Part shown: piece after piece, positions 18,726 through 25,732 of the stretch | How positions within the stretch are numbered: the first letter of the stretch is position 1 | Layout: each line of letters starts with the position of its first letter | NCBI GenBank assembly: GCA_030447725.1 | Contig: JAUJOQ010000001.1 | Span: forward strand, 1,043,572 to 1,107,571 | Reading direction: 5' to 3' | From: Thermoleophilaceae bacterium | GTDB taxonomy: Bacteria; Actinomycetota; Thermoleophilia; Solirubrobacterales; Thermoleophilaceae | DNA: 64,000 nt | Made by a program: the position numbers and the translations under genes | The notes under the pieces: model-generated | What the model was told of the DNA's origin: nothing | Database searches by the model: none | The model's input: the letters and a program-made list of their open reading frames with translations, nothing else

Positions 18726-19265
18726 ATGGGCAAGCGCAGCCGTAAGCGGATCGAGGGTGGTGCGGCGGCGGCCGGCGCGGGCACAACGCGCGCGGAGCGC
18801 GACGCGGCCCGCCAGGCCCGCGTCCGCGGAGCCAAGGAGGCGCCTGTCCGCACGGAGACCCGCCGTCGGCGTGCCGGGCGTCCATCGCCAGACGAGCGTC
18901 CGCCGCCGCTGTGGGGCTCCTTTCCCCTCACCGAGCTGATCATCCTGGCCGGCCTGGTGCTGATGGGCTGGGGCTTTCTGCAGGGGGTGGGCGACGAGGG
19001 CAACTCCAAGATAGCGGCCGGCCTGGCTGTCGCGTCGATTGCCGGCCTGGAGCTCTCCGTGCGCGAGCACGTGACCGGCTTCCGCTCCCACACCACCCTG
19101 CTGGCGGGCGCGGTGGCGATCGCCGCGATCGTGGTGACGGGCTTCGTGATCGCCGTGCAGACCCTGGGCGTGCTGCTGATCACCGGTCTACTCGTGTTCG
19201 CGGGCTCCTTCTACGCGCTGAGGGAGCTGTTCAAGCGCAAGTCCGGAGGGTTGAGCTTCCGGTGA
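18726..19265 (+). CDS. Putative small integral membrane protein
   Basis: A 179-residue protein. The ATG at 18726 is chosen over 18633 because the earlier codons lie in the repeat. The N-terminal 60 residues are basic (MGKRSRKRIEGG, RRRRAGRPSP), probably cytosolic. Three to four hydrophobic helices follow (TELIILAGLVLMGWGFL, then AAGLAVASIAGLELS, HTTLLAGAVAIAAIVVTG and TLGVLLITGLLVFAGSF). No family is recognised. Its TGA overlaps the next gene's GTG by 4 nt. Confidence 0.55.
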   Translation: MGKRSRKRIEGGAAAAGAGTTRAERDAARQARVRGAKEAPVRTETRRRRAGRPSPDERPPPLWGSFPLTELIILAGLVLMGWGFLQGVGDEGNSKIAAGLAVASIAGLELSVREHVTGFRSHTTLLAGAVAIAAIVVTGFVIAVQTLGVLLITGLLVFAGSFYALRELFKRKSGGLSFR

Positions 19266-19654
19266 ACGCCCGGAGGCGGATAGCCCTGACGGGGGCGAGC
19301 GGCATGATCCTCGTCACGATCATGCTTGGCGGCGGTTTGCTGCTGTGGGTGGGGGTTCCGGTGGGGTGGCTGTACGTGGGCTCGCAGGTGCAGGGCGAGA
19401 CCGGCTCCCTCGGCGCGGCGCTGGCGGTGATGATGGTCGGCGTGCTGGCCAGCATCCTCGTGATCGTGCCGGTGCTCGGCTGGCTCGACCACAGGCACTC
19501 GCAGCTGCGCGTGGCAAGGGGGCTCGACGATCACGGCCAGACCGCCCTCGAGGCGGTGATGACGGTGAGCGCCGGAATCGCGATCGTCGGCTTCGGAGTG
19601 TGGTTTCTGTTCCTCTCGGGAGCAAGCCCGCTGCCCACCGGGCTCGGCATCTGA
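19262..19654 (+). CDS. Small membrane protein of unknown function
   Basis: A 130-residue protein starting with a GTG that overlaps the preceding stop (GTGA). It has three predicted membrane helices: residues 12-36 (ASGMILVTIMLGGGLLLWVG), 49-70 and 103-121. The loop in the middle is charged (DHRHSQLRVARGLDDHG). Its fused position with the upstream membrane protein suggests that they form a pair. No known domain is visible. Confidence 0.5.
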   Translation: MNARRRIALTGASGMILVTIMLGGGLLLWVGVPVGWLYVGSQVQGETGSLGAALAVMMVGVLASILVIVPVLGWLDHRHSQLRVARGLDDHGQTALEAVMTVSAGIAIVGFGVWFLFLSGASPLPTGLGI

Positions 19655-19663
19655 GAGGCGCAA

Positions 19664-19669
19664 TAGTCT
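19664..19669 (+). promoter_or_regulatory. Putative -10 box (TAGTCT) of the VOC gene
   Basis: TAGTCT ends 6 nt before the ATG at 19676, a leaderless-type spacing, and no ribosome site is present. Confidence 0.4.
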
Positions 19670-19675
19670 CCCCGC

Positions 19676-20113
19676 ATGGATGAGCCGCGCCGGCTGCGCA
19701 TAGCCGGCATCCACCACATCACGCTGATCTGCAAGAGCCTCGAGCGGTCCACGGCGTTCTACCGCAACCTGCTGGGGATGCGGATGGTCAAGCAGACCGT
19801 CAACGAGGACGACCAGGGCGCCGGCCACCTCTTCTTCGGCGACGAGGATGGCCGGCCGGGCACGCTGATCACCTGCCTCGAGTACCCCCAGCTCGATCCC
19901 GGGTCCGTGGGTACGGGCTCGACCCATCACTTCGCCCTCTCGGTGGAGAGCGAGGAGGAGCTGGAGGCCTGGCGCGGCTACCTCACCACCCAGGGCGTGC
20001 CCTGCACCGAGGTGATGGACCGCACGTTCTTCAAGTCAGTCTACCTGCGCGACCCCGACGGCCACGTCGTCGAACTGGCCAGCGTCTCGCCCGGCATCAC
20101 GCCTGACGAGTAG
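19676..20113 (+). CDS. VOC-family (glyoxalase/dioxygenase) metalloprotein
   Basis: A 145-residue protein with two beta-alpha-beta-beta-beta modules of the vicinal oxygen chelate fold. Metal ligands expected by family are seen as His in IHHITLI (start), His in THHFALSV and Glu in HVVELASVSPG. The DPDGHVVEL motif is typical of glyoxalase or ring-cleaving dioxygenase relatives. The substrate is unknown. It converges with mihF and overlaps it by 17 nt. Confidence 0.85.
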   Translation: MDEPRRLRIAGIHHITLICKSLERSTAFYRNLLGMRMVKQTVNEDDQGAGHLFFGDEDGRPGTLITCLEYPQLDPGSVGTGSTHHFALSVESEEELEAWRGYLTTQGVPCTEVMDRTFFKSVYLRDPDGHVVELASVSPGITPDE

Positions 20114-20432
20114 GCTCCTCCTTCCCGAGCACGACGGCGAGGGCGAGCCGCTGGCGCTTGGTCAGCGTGCCGATCTGCTTGTTCTCCGGAACGCCGATCG
20201 ATAGCAGCAACCGGCGGCAGCGCGCCCGGCCCCAGCGCTTCTGGCTCATCAGGACGTCGCTGATCGACATGCTGTGCGCTTCCCACGGGCAACTGACGAT
20301 CACCTCGGCGGCGGCCAGCTCTCCGGAGCCGATCTTGCGCTTCAGCCGGGCACGCGCAAGGCGCACCCGGTTGGCATGCTCGAGAGCCCGCAGATGTTGT
20401 TGCCCAGCATCCAGCGTGGCGACGTCGCCCAT
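20097..20432 (-). CDS. mihF: Integration host factor, actinobacterial type (mIHF)
   Basis: A 111-residue protein with the mIHF layout: an early coiled helix (RVRLARARLKRKIGSGEL), a VIVSCPWEAHSMSISDVL segment, then an H2TH-like DNA-binding region ending in LLLSIGVPENKQIGTL and RQRLALAVVLG. The protein bends DNA and helps to organise the nucleoid and site-specific recombination in actinobacteria. GGGGAGGA lies 11 nt before the ATG. Its presence fits the actinobacterial assignment. Confidence 0.85.
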   Translation of the reverse strand: MGDVATLDAGQQHLRALEHANRVRLARARLKRKIGSGELAAAEVIVSCPWEAHSMSISDVLMSQKRWGRARCRRLLLSIGVPENKQIGTLTKRQRLALAVVLGKEEPTRQA

Positions 20433-20542
20433 AAGAAAAGAATCCTCCCCGCACTGCGTGCGTGATCGACAGGTTTGCAGTCCCCGGCGCTCCGGTCGGT
20501 CGAAAATTCCCGCCGTGAGAAGCCCCGCCCCAATAAAGCCGA

Positions 20543-20601
20543 GGTGCCCCGAAGCGTCAACGGCGAGCTTTTCGGAGCACCCGCTAAGAGCGGGCTTTTC
20601 T
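20543..20601 (+). terminator. Double hairpin with T run on the plus strand (terminator or small-RNA end)
   Basis: Hairpin 1: GGTGC and CCGAA (20543-20553) pair with TTCGG and GCACC (20571-20581). Hairpin 2: CCCGCT (20580-20585) pairs with AGCGGG (20589-20594) and is followed by CTTTTCT. The T run is on the plus strand although the flanking genes (mihF and the CGNR gene) are both on the minus strand. The stop codon of the CGNR gene lies in the stem. It may end a plus-strand small RNA that starts in the 20433-20540 gap. Confidence 0.45.
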
Positions 20602-21177
20602 ACCCCGGGCCGCTGAAGGCGCCCGCTGACGCTCGCGGAAGGCCTTCGCCTTGTGCTGGTTTCCGCAGGACTTCATCGAGCACCACCGCCCGGAGCGGTT
20701 CTTGGAATGGTCGTAGAAGGCCCAGCGGCAGCCGGCGTCCGCGCAGGCCTTCAGCCGCCACCAGGTGCCGTCGGTGGCAGCGGTGGCCACGATGGCCATC
20801 AGGTGCGCCAGGCCGGCGCGTGCGCCATCTCCCACCGGCACGAGGCCCGGCGTGCCATCCGCCGCGAATCCCGCCCTCAGCGTGCATGCCTCCAGCGCGG
20901 CATCCAGCCTGGCGGCCGCCTCCGGGTCGGCGCCGGCGCCGTTGTGCACCGCCAGCAGCGATCGCAGCCCCTCGCGCACCTCGAGGGCCTGGCGTAGGTC
21001 GGCGCCCGTGACCCGTGCGCCGGGCGGCGCCAGATGGCGGCTCACGAGCCATTCCTTCAGGTCCCGCGGACTGGCGAGCTCCTCGTCGTCCTCGTCCAAC
21101 TCGGCGCTGTTCACGAACTGCTGCACGAGACGCAGCGGCTCGGGCGCTCGCTTGTCGGGCTCGGCCTCCGTTATCAC
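20584..21177 (-). CDS. CGNR zinc-finger (ABATE-domain) putative regulator
   Basis: A 197-residue protein. The N-terminal half matches the ABATE domain (LRLVQQFVNSAEL, then LRQALEVREGLRSLLAVHNG). The C-terminal zinc finger has Cys-x4-Cys (CADAGC), then WAFYDHSKNRSGRWCSMKSC and GNQHKAKAFRER, giving the CGNR motif. Such proteins are assumed to bind DNA and respond to a stress-related ligand. Its start faces the small GNAT-like gene across 136 nt of AT-richer DNA, so one may control the other. Confidence 0.85.
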   Translation of the reverse strand: MITEAEPDKRAPEPLRLVQQFVNSAELDEDDEELASPRDLKEWLVSRHLAPPGARVTGADLRQALEVREGLRSLLAVHNGAGADPEAAARLDAALEACTLRAGFAADGTPGLVPVGDGARAGLAHLMAIVATAATDGTWWRLKACADAGCRWAFYDHSKNRSGRWCSMKSCGNQHKAKAFRERQRAPSAARGRKARS

Positions 21178-21204
21178 GGCGACGGTCGCTTGGAGGTTGT
21201 GGTG

Positions 21205-21300
21205 CTTATGAGCATTGCTTATGGAGAGTATCAGTCAGCGTAACTAGCTATGTGCTTTTGCTGGTGTATGATCACAGCATAAGTCGATTGCAGGTTACGC
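21205..21300. promoter_or_regulatory. AT-rich divergent promoter with repeats
   Basis: The stretch is noticeably AT-rich against its surroundings. CTTATG occurs at 21205-21210 and 21218-21223 and its complement CATAAG at 21278-21283. GCGTAAC (21238-21244) and GTTACGC (21294-21300) form a perfect 7-nt inverted repeat. A TATGAT -10-like box sits at 21267-21272. These are plausible operator sites for the CGNR regulator. Confidence 0.5.
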
Positions 21301-21313
21301 AATGGAGGACACC

Positions 21314-21559
21314 ATGAACGACGCGATCACCATCCGCCACTCGGGCCCAGAAGACGATCGGGACCTGCATCGGCTTGCCGCGCTCGATGACCGTCCCGTG
21401 CCCACCGGGGAGGCCCTGCTCGCCTTCGTGGACGGCCGGCTGGCGGCGGCCAAGCCGCTGACACCGGGCGCCGAGGCCGTGGCCGATCCCTTCCGACGCA
21501 CCAGGGACCTGCTGGCGCTGCTCGACCTGCGCGCCTCTCAGGAGACCGGGCAGGTCTAA
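21314..21559 (+). CDS. Small protein resembling a GNAT N-terminal fragment
   Basis: An 81-residue protein. ATG 21314 is preferred because TGGAGG sits 5 nt upstream. The sequence starts like a GNAT domain (AITIRHSGPEDDRDLHRLAALD) and has the FVDGRLAAAKPL beta hairpin, but it ends (LLALLDLRASQ) before the acetyl-CoA site, so it cannot be a normal acetyltransferase. It converges with the alpha-oxoamine synthase gene, overlapping by 4 nt. Confidence 0.6.
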   Translation: MNDAITIRHSGPEDDRDLHRLAALDDRPVPTGEALLAFVDGRLAAAKPLTPGAEAVADPFRRTRDLLALLDLRASQETGQV

Positions 21560-22830
21560 GTGGTGCCCGTCGTCGGCACGGCCTCCGGCGCCTTCGATCC
21601 TTTCGGGAGCTGCTCGCGCACCTGCTCGAAGGCGGCCAGCGCCCGGTCGAGATGTTCGCGCTCGTGGGTGGCCATCACGCTGGTGCGCAGGAGCGCCCCC
21701 CCGGGCGGTACGGCGGGGTAGAGCGCCACGTTGGCGTAGACGCCTGAGTCGTAGAGGGCTTTCCAGAACAGCACCGCCCGCCAGTCGTCACCGATCGTGA
21801 CGGGAACGATGGGGGTCAAGACATCCGAGCCGTCGGGCATGGCGGTGGGCTGGACCACGTCGAAGCCCAGCGCGTCGAGGCCCCCCTGGAGATAACGGGC
21901 GTTCTCGAGCACGCGCGCCAGCAGCTCGCGTCCCTCCTCGGAGCGGATCACCCGCAGTGCGCCGAGCGTGGCGCCCACCGCGGCGGGGACGGCCGAGGCG
22001 GTGAACATGAAGGCCCGCGACTGCACACGCAGGAAGTCGATCACCTCGGCCGGCCCGGCGATGAAGCCGCCGCAGGAGGCCAGGGACTTGGAGAACGTGC
22101 CCATCCGGAGATCGACTTCGCCTGACACGCCGTAGGCCTCACACGCACCCGTGCCGGCGGCTCCCAGGACGCCGACGCCATGGGCCTCGTCGACCATCAG
22201 GCGGGCGCCGTGCTGGCGGCAGAGGCGCACGATGTCGGGCAACGGAGCCAGGTCGCCCTCCATCGAGAAGACGCCGTCGACCACCACGAGCGCCCCGCCG
22301 CCATCGCTCTCGGAGCGCTCGAGCATCTTCTCGAGCTTGTCGAGGCGGTTGTGGCGGAAGGGACGGATGCGCGCCCGCGACATGTACACAGCATCGAGGA
22401 TCGAGGCGTGGTCGCCCGAGTCGCATATCACAGTGTCGCCGGGGCCCAGCAGGGTGGCGATGCAGCCCACGTTGGCCTGGTAGCCGGTGGTGTAGACGAT
22501 CGCCTCCTCGGTGCCCATCCAATCGGCCAGCTCGCGCTCGAGCTCTGTGTGCAGCGGCGTGGTGCCGTTCATGAAGCGCGAGCCGGTCAGGCCGGTTCCG
22601 TAGGCCTCGAGGGCATCGCGGGCCGCCTGCTTGACCTGCGGGTGGCCGGTGAGGCCGAGGTAGTTGTTGGATCCGAGCGTGAGTCGCTGGCGGCCCTCCA
22701 TCCGTACGAGGGGCCCCGGCTCGCCGTCCACCTGGCGGAAGTAGGGCAGCAGATCGTGCTCGCGGGCCGCGGCCAGCTGCTCGAGGCGGTCGTGGTTGCG
22801 CGCCTTCTCGAAGAGATCGGGTCGGGCCAT
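21556..22830 (-). CDS. Alpha-oxoamine synthase, serine palmitoyltransferase-like
   Basis: A 424-residue PLP enzyme of the AOS family (BioF, KBL, HemA, SPT). Motifs: LTLGSNNYLGLTGHP, GTGLTGSRFMNGTTPLH, DSGDHASILDAVY, VDEAHGVGVLGAAG and the PLP-Lys region MGTFSKSLASCGGFIAG. The TFSKSLAS context resembles serine palmitoyltransferases more than BioF or KBL, but the assignment within the family is inference. It condenses an acyl-CoA or acyl-ACP with an amino acid. It diverges, with only 20 nt between starts, from a large GNAT-fold gene. Confidence 0.88.
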   Translation of the reverse strand: MARPDLFEKARNHDRLEQLAAAREHDLLPYFRQVDGEPGPLVRMEGRQRLTLGSNNYLGLTGHPQVKQAARDALEAYGTGLTGSRFMNGTTPLHTELERELADWMGTEEAIVYTTGYQANVGCIATLLGPGDTVICDSGDHASILDAVYMSRARIRPFRHNRLDKLEKMLERSESDGGGALVVVDGVFSMEGDLAPLPDIVRLCRQHGARLMVDEAHGVGVLGAAGTGACEAYGVSGEVDLRMGTFSKSLASCGGFIAGPAEVIDFLRVQSRAFMFTASAVPAAVGATLGALRVIRSEEGRELLARVLENARYLQGGLDALGFDVVQPTAMPDGSDVLTPIVPVTIGDDWRAVLFWKALYDSGVYANVALYPAVPPGGALLRTSVMATHEREHLDRALAAFEQVREQLPKGSKAPEAVPTTGTT

Positions 22831-22836
22831 GGGATG

Positions 22837-22842
22837 TAGGGT
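22837..22842 (+). promoter_or_regulatory. Putative -10 box (TAGGGT) for the GNAT-fold gene
   Basis: TAGGGT ends 8 nt before the GTG at 22851 in the 20-nt gap between two divergent genes, which leaves no room for a leader on this side. Confidence 0.35.
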
Positions 22843-22850
22843 GCCACGCC

Positions 22851-23981
22851 GTGCCCTCCATCGGAGTCCGGCCGGTCGAGTCGCGCAGCGATCTGCGCGC
22901 CTTCATCGCCCTCCCGTTTCGCCTGCACGCCGACTGCGAGCGGTGGGTACCCCCCCTGAAGAGCGAGCGCCGACTGTTCCTCGACAAGCGCTTCAACGCC
23001 TACTTCTCACACGCCGACGCCCAGCTCTTCCTCGCCCGCCGAGAGGGCCGGGTGGTGGGGCGCATCAGCGCCCAGATCGACCACGCCTTCAATGACCATC
23101 AGGGCAACGACTGGGGCCAGTTCGGCTTCCTCGAGGCCGAGCAGGACCAGGAGGTCTTCGACGCCCTCCTGGACGCGGCCTCGGCCTGGCTGCGCGAGCG
23201 CGTACGCGACCACATGGTCGGCCCGATGGACTTCTCGATGAACGACGAGAGCGGCATCCTGATCGAGGGCTTCGACCGCGAGCCGTTCGTCAAGCAGCCC
23301 TGGCACCCGCCCTACTACCAGCGCATGTGCGAGCGGGCGGGCCTGAACAAGGCGGTCGACCTGCTGATGTGGGAGCTTCACATCACCGATCGCTCCAAGG
23401 TGGTGCCCGCCCTGGTCGAGATGGCCGCGAAGCTGGAGCCCGAGCACGGCATCCGGATCCGCAAGATGTCGCGGCGGCGGCTGGGCCGCGAGATGGAGCT
23501 GTTCGGGCAGACCTACAACGAGGCCTGGAAGGACAACTGGGGCTTCGTGCCCTATTCGAGGGAGGACCTCAAGCACTACGGTCAGGAGCTGCAGCTGGTC
23601 TACGACCCCAACTGGTTCATGGTCGCGGAGAGGATCGACACCGGCGAGAGCGTGGGCGTGGCGATCACCGTGCCCGACATCAACCAGGTGCTGAAGAAGA
23701 TGGGCGGCCGGCTGCTGCCCTTTGGCTGGTGGCACTTCCTGCGCCGGCGCCGGATCATGGACCGCGTGCGGGTGGGATTCCTCGGCGTCAAGCCGTCCTA
23801 CCAGCACACCGGCGTGGCGGCCGGGCTCTACATCGAGCACTTCGACATGGCCGAGCAGACGCCCCAGAAGTGGGGCGAGATGGGCTGGATCCTCGAGACC
23901 AACGACGCCATGAACCGCGGCATGGAGGGGATGGGCGGCCGGGTGGTCAAGCGCTACCGGGTCTACGGGCGCGACCTCTAG
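22851..23981 (+). CDS. Large GNAT-fold protein, possible N-acyltransferase
   Basis: A 376-residue protein. It starts with IGVRPVESRSDLRAFIALPF and HADCERWVPPL, then FLARREGRVVGRISAQID, MDFSMNDESGILIEGF and LVYDPNWFMVAERI, and ends with a GNAT-like pocket (VGFLGVKPSYQHTGVAAGLY) and NRGMEGMGGRVVKRYRVYG. The family is widespread and sometimes annotated as N-acetyltransferase. The size and the divergent partner, an SPT-like gene, recall the GNAT-type bacterial ceramide synthases; that link is inference. GTG 22851 is taken as start. Confidence 0.7.
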   Translation: MPSIGVRPVESRSDLRAFIALPFRLHADCERWVPPLKSERRLFLDKRFNAYFSHADAQLFLARREGRVVGRISAQIDHAFNDHQGNDWGQFGFLEAEQDQEVFDALLDAASAWLRERVRDHMVGPMDFSMNDESGILIEGFDREPFVKQPWHPPYYQRMCERAGLNKAVDLLMWELHITDRSKVVPALVEMAAKLEPEHGIRIRKMSRRRLGREMELFGQTYNEAWKDNWGFVPYSREDLKHYGQELQLVYDPNWFMVAERIDTGESVGVAITVPDINQVLKKMGGRLLPFGWWHFLRRRRIMDRVRVGFLGVKPSYQHTGVAAGLYIEHFDMAEQTPQKWGEMGWILETNDAMNRGMEGMGGRVVKRYRVYGRDL

Positions 23982-24013
23982 CGGGACCTTTGCGCTGGCG
24001 ACCGGGGCCGGGG

Positions 24014-24019
24014 TACACT
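24014..24019 (+). promoter_or_regulatory. Putative -10 box (TACACT)
   Basis: TACACT ends 11 nt before the GTG at 24031; a transcript start would fall within a few bases of the start codon. Confidence 0.4.
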
Positions 24020-24030
24020 CGGCTCTCCTC

Positions 24031-24387
24031 GTGGCCGATTCCGCCGACAGCGCTTCGGACCCGGGCTCTGACCCCGAGCCGGTCGAGGGCGTACTGGTGC
24101 CGGCAGACGGTGATCAGGTGGGCGACGCGCGCCACCTTCCGGTGCTGGCCGAGGCCGGTGGCGGCCAGCTCGACCCCGCGCGCCCCGCGTCCCTGCCGGC
24201 CACGGTTGCGGCCGCCACCGGTGGCTTTCTCCTCGGCGTAGCCGCCTTCGTGCTCGTCCGCGTGCTGCGCCGGCCGTCGCCGGCGCGCCTGGCGCGGCGC
24301 CGTGGGCGCGTGGCCGCCCGCCGCCGGGGGGTCGAAGTGGAGGCCACCCGCTCGTTTCTCGTAGACGTCCACCTGCTGAAGCGCTGA
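24031..24387 (+). CDS. Small single-pass membrane protein
   Basis: A 118-residue protein. The first 50 residues are acidic (DSADSASDPGSDPEPVEG), then one membrane helix (TVAAATGGFLLGVAAFVLVRVL, residues 57-78), and an Arg-rich tail (RRRGRVAARRRGVEVEATRSF). It is probably oriented with the basic tail inside. The role is unknown. The DNA glycosylase gene follows closely. Confidence 0.5.
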   Translation: MADSADSASDPGSDPEPVEGVLVPADGDQVGDARHLPVLAEAGGGQLDPARPASLPATVAAATGGFLLGVAAFVLVRVLRRPSPARLARRRGRVAARRRGVEVEATRSFLVDVHLLKR

Positions 24388-24431
24388 CCGCCGCCGCGGC
24401 ACCCTCTCGAACCACCGTCCTCGAGTGCGAC

Positions 24432-25271
24432 GTGGTGCCCGTCGGGCCCTACCGCATGCCGCGGGGAGGCCGCGACGGCGTGATGCGCCGCTCGCCCGGC
24501 GGTGTGCTCTCCCGTCTGGTGCATGTGCGCGGGGAAGCGGTGATCGTGCGGGCCTGGCCCCGGTCTGCAAGCGTGCGGATCCGTGCCGAGGCCTCCTCAC
24601 CCGAGACGGCGGCCACCGCGGTGCAGCGGATGCGCTTCGCCCTGGGCACCGACCATGATCTCCGTCCCTTCCAGCGGGCCTTCCGCCGCGACCGCCTTCT
24701 CGGGCCGATCATGCGCCGCACGCCGTGGCTGCGCCCGTTTCGGCGCCCCGAGCCATTCGAGGCCCTGGCCTGGGCGGTGTCCGAGCAGCTGATCGACGGC
24801 GGCCGGGCGGTGGACATCCAGAGGGCGCTCGTCGCCCGCCACGGACAGCGCAGCTCCTGCGGCACCCTTCGCGACGTGCCGTGCGCCCAGGCCATCTCGC
24901 GCCTCTCGCCCGCCGAGGTGGAGCGGTGCGGGATGTCGCCCAAGCGCGCGATCACGCTCGTTCGCGCTGCCCGGGAGGTGGCGTCGGGCAGGGCCGACCT
25001 GTCCACCCACGAGCCGGCCTGGCGGCGGCTGCGCACCATCGCGGGAATAGGGCCATGGACGGTCGAGTGCCTCGCCTACCACGGCCAGGGACGCGACGAC
25101 CAGATCCCGGCGGGTGACCTGTCCTACATCAAGCTGGTGGGCCGCCTGGCCGTCCTCGGCCGGCGGGCCACCGAGGACGAGGTGCGTGAGTTCTTCGCTG
25201 CATACGCTCCCTTCGCCGCGCTGGCCGGCACCTACCTCGTGCACGGTGCGCATTCGTTCCGCCGCCCGTAA
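24432..25271 (+). CDS. alkA: DNA-3-methyladenine glycosylase II (AlkA type)
   Basis: A 279-residue HhH-GPD glycosylase that removes alkylated bases from DNA. The helix-hairpin-helix is AWRRLRTIAGIGPWTVECLA; the catalytic Asp is expected in IPAGDLSYIKLV; EALAWAVSEQLIDGGRAVDI is a typical early segment. The start is uncertain: the frame is open back to at least 24381, and the sequence just before GTG 24432 reads like the usual N terminus (a Thr-rich strand leading to VVPVGPYRMP), so a non-ATG start upstream is possible. It is 44 nt after a small membrane protein gene. Confidence 0.88.
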   Translation: MVPVGPYRMPRGGRDGVMRRSPGGVLSRLVHVRGEAVIVRAWPRSASVRIRAEASSPETAATAVQRMRFALGTDHDLRPFQRAFRRDRLLGPIMRRTPWLRPFRRPEPFEALAWAVSEQLIDGGRAVDIQRALVARHGQRSSCGTLRDVPCAQAISRLSPAEVERCGMSPKRAITLVRAAREVASGRADLSTHEPAWRRLRTIAGIGPWTVECLAYHGQGRDDQIPAGDLSYIKLVGRLAVLGRRATEDEVREFFAAYAPFAALAGTYLVHGAHSFRRP

Positions 25272-25295
25272 GGGTCACCGCCTACCATCCGGTGC

Positions 25296-25694
25296 ATGGA
25301 AGCCAAGGTGAACAAGACCGAAGAGCAGTGGCGCGAAGAGCTCGACCCGGACCGCTACCGCGTATTGCGAAAGAAGGGCACCGAACCGCCCTTCACCGGC
25401 GCCTACACGCACTCCAAGGAGACGGGGATGTACCGGTGCGGAGCCTGCGGCACCGACCTCTTCAGCTCCGACACCAAGTTCGACTCCGGCACCGGCTGGC
25501 CCAGCTTCACCGAGCCGGCGCTGGCCGAGAACGTGCGCCTCGAGGCCGACAACAGCCTGTTCATGAAGCGCACGGAGGTGCTTTGCGCGGCGTGCGACTC
25601 ACACCTCGGGCACGTGTTCGACGACGGGCCCGGGCCCAACGGACAGCGCTTCTGCATCAACTCGCTGGCGTTGGACCTGGACCCTGCCGAATAG
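25296..25694 (+). CDS. msrB: Peptide-methionine (R)-S-oxide reductase
   Basis: A 132-residue MsrB that repairs oxidised methionine. Two zinc-binding CxxC pairs are visible (CGACGTDLF and CAACDSHLG), the substrate region FDSGTGWPSF, and the catalytic Cys in GQRFCINSLAL. The TACCAT box at 25283-25288 ends 7 nt before the ATG, so it may be leaderless. A strong hairpin follows the stop. Confidence 0.96.
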   Translation: MEAKVNKTEEQWREELDPDRYRVLRKKGTEPPFTGAYTHSKETGMYRCGACGTDLFSSDTKFDSGTGWPSFTEPALAENVRLEADNSLFMKRTEVLCAACDSHLGHVFDDGPGPNGQRFCINSLALDLDPAE

Positions 25695-25697
25695 GTG

Positions 25698-25722
25698 TCA
25701 AAGGGGACGGTCCCCCCTTTGA
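25698..25722. terminator. Strong hairpin after msrB
   Basis: TCAAAGGGG (25698-25706) pairs perfectly with CCCCTTTGA (25714-25722). Stem of 9 bp with a 7-nt loop in the 38-nt gap between convergent genes; likely a bidirectional terminator. Confidence 0.7.
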
Positions 25723-25732
25723 TGCCATCCCT

